Positions 62,820 to 64,000 of a stretch of DNA of 64,000 bases are shown piece by piece. Position 1 is the stretch's first letter. Every line of letters begins with the position of its first letter. The DNA comes from Cepaea nemoralis (Eukaryota; Mollusca; Gastropoda; Stylommatophora; Helicidae): assembly GCA_014155875.1 (NCBI GenBank), contig JACEFZ010027769.1, positions 62,001 through 126,000 on the forward strand. The letters run 5' to 3'. A model generated the notes under the pieces. That model saw only the letters and a program-made list of their open reading frames with translations, had not been told where the DNA came from and ran no database searches. Position numbers and translations under genes: made by a program.

Positions 62820-64000
62820 TGGGTTCCGGTTTCAAGATGGCGACGGACGGTCGTGTTGTTTTGTGTTCGTTAACTTTTTCGCGTAGGGGATGGATTTATT
62901 CATCTCTTGCGTGTAATTGGTGTGCCAGGATGTAAAACCAGGAGTTTCTACTCAAGATCTGCGTGGGTGCTACGGAGTTCGTGCATCGAGCGAAGCCATC
63001 CTTGAGTGAATTTTCAGCAGCGTGTGTGGTTTCTCAGTCTGTGTTTACGTTTTTTCAACATGGTGGAACAACGTGTGTTCTCCGAGCGGTCAGCAGTCAA
63101 CATAACGAAGCGGCGTGGTAGCCGCGCAGGGAGAAAGAAGCAAGGTAAGCGTGGTGGTTTGAGACGTTTTAGACTCAAGTGTCACCGTCTAGGACTCAGG
63201 AACATCCGTATTCTATATTGGAACTGTGCCCGTGTAAAACAACGGGGCTCTATTTTAGAAACCCTAGTTTACAGGAACGACATTGTAGCACTCCAGGAGA
63301 CGAGACTGGGCGATCAGCTACTCCGAATTGCCAGCTTCAAATGTTTCTACAACAGACGACATCTGGGAACGGCGATTCTCGTTCGCGACAGCATGGTGGC
63401 GTCAGAGCTAGACATGTCCAGTTAGGACAGTGACGATATACAAATACAGGTGTTGAGAGTTCATTCCAGTATACCATTCATGTTGGTTAATGTTTATGCC
63501 CGCAATGCGAGTGTGGACGCCCAGAAGTGGCAGTGCTTAAGTGGCATATTAGGCCACGAGAGAAATGTTATTTTCTGTGGTGACTTCAACGCTAAAGGCA
63601 GATCATGGGGAAACACTTCCTCCAATACACAGGGGGAGGAGCTCGAGACTGCACTGGAAACCATCGACCTGGTTTGTATCAACAGTGGCTGTGTCACCAG
63701 GACAGCAAGCCGTCCAGGCGATGAGGACAGTGCTATTGATCTGGCGCTAGTTTCACCTTCACTCACTACAGTGTGTAGATGGGGTGTCCTAGGACACCAT
63801 GGCAGCGACCACCACCCTTGCAGCATATTGGTGGAGAAAGGCAGAACCAGGCAGCACAAGCTAAAGGTAAAGACGTTCCAGTATGACAGTACAGGGCAAG
63901 ATGTGGTGAGTAAAATAAGACGTGACAAGCGCAGAACGTTTCAGGGCAGGAAAAAAAGCTGGGAGCAGCCACCGTGGTGGAGTTTCGAGGTGGAGAAGGC
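62820..64000 (+). mobile_element. 5' part of a young LINE, cut by the window edge
   Basis: From about 62820 base composition rises in GC, beginning GGGTTCCGGTTTCAAGATGG, a plausible full-length LINE leader with an internal promoter. An endonuclease ORF follows. Only one nonsense codon interrupts about 980 coding bases, so this copy is recent. The exact 5' end is not defined. Confidence 0.6.
63061..64000 (+). pseudogene. LINE endonuclease domain with a single TAG
   Basis: The ATG at 63061 (MVEQRVFSERSAVNITKRR) starts a basic N-terminus, then NIRILYWNCARVKQRGS (Asn block), DIVALQETRLGDQL (Glu), HLGTAILVRDSM and a TAG at 63423-63425. The same frame continues with VLRVHSSIPFMLVNVYARNA (Tyr), NVIFCGDFNAKGRSWGNTS, EDSAIDLALVSPSLTTV, HHGSDHHPCSILVEKGR and a linker to the edge. 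All catalytic blocks of the AP-like endonuclease are intact. Style and YTDGS-type relatives suggest the RT-RNase H group, as at 40147-42045, but overlap is needed to prove that. The role is nicking of target DNA for primed reverse transcription. Confidence 0.82.

Overview
This is eukaryotic, metazoan DNA. One multi-exon host gene with GT-AG introns runs right to left on the minus strand. Around it and inside its introns lies a dense mixture of non-LTR retrotransposons, Penelope-like fragments, tRNA-derived SINE copies, a mariner remnant, foldback elements and minisatellites. There is no prokaryotic operon structure, rRNA, tRNA gene or CRISPR array. The mixture (RTE-like LINEs with ATGG or ATG tails, a CR1-type LINE with an esterase ORF1, Penelope GIY-YIG elements, tRNA-SINEs, minisatellite-rich introns) suggests a lophotrochozoan, perhaps a mollusc. 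That placement is inference from element content, not from a marker gene.

Layout. 1-2.9 kb: broken LINE pieces, one of them split by a SINE, and a Penelope endonuclease fragment. 4-9.6 kb: a nearly complete CR1-type LINE with a small upstream ORF, a coiled-coil/SGNH-esterase ORF1 and an endonuclease-RT ORF2 broken by two apparent single-base losses. 9.6-12.9 kb: LINE tails, mariner and a minisatellite. 12.9-18.2 kb: likely 3' exons of the host gene, including a UGA-CUAG stop followed by 112 further open codons. 18.2-23.6 kb: two LINE halves of different families. 24.7-58.1 kb: host exons (24.7-26.7, 29.4, 32.7, 51.2, 54.3 and 58.0 kb) separated by introns full of repeats, a Penelope element cut by an RTE fragment, a 579-bp foldback, a gag-like element with a possible LTR, an RT-RNase H LINE, and two tandem 3.8-3.9 kb units built from an RTE LINE. 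58.5-61.2 kb: more LINE fragments. 61.6-62.7 kb: a 1.1 kb TTAA-ended inverted-repeat element. 62.8-64 kb: the 5' end of another LINE, with an endonuclease domain interrupted by one TAG and cut by the window edge.

The host gene encodes an unidentified protein: an acidic, Pro/Ala-rich N-terminal part followed by about 690 residues of predicted coiled coil. Reading-frame phase is consistent across four successive splice junctions (54.3 to 51.2 to 32.7 to 29.4 to 26.7 kb). The most interesting signals are the readthrough-type stop context, the shared 5' leader of two different LINE families, the tandem LINE unit with a foldback between its endonuclease and RT halves, and the nested insertions. 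All motif calls were read by eye; no database search was run.
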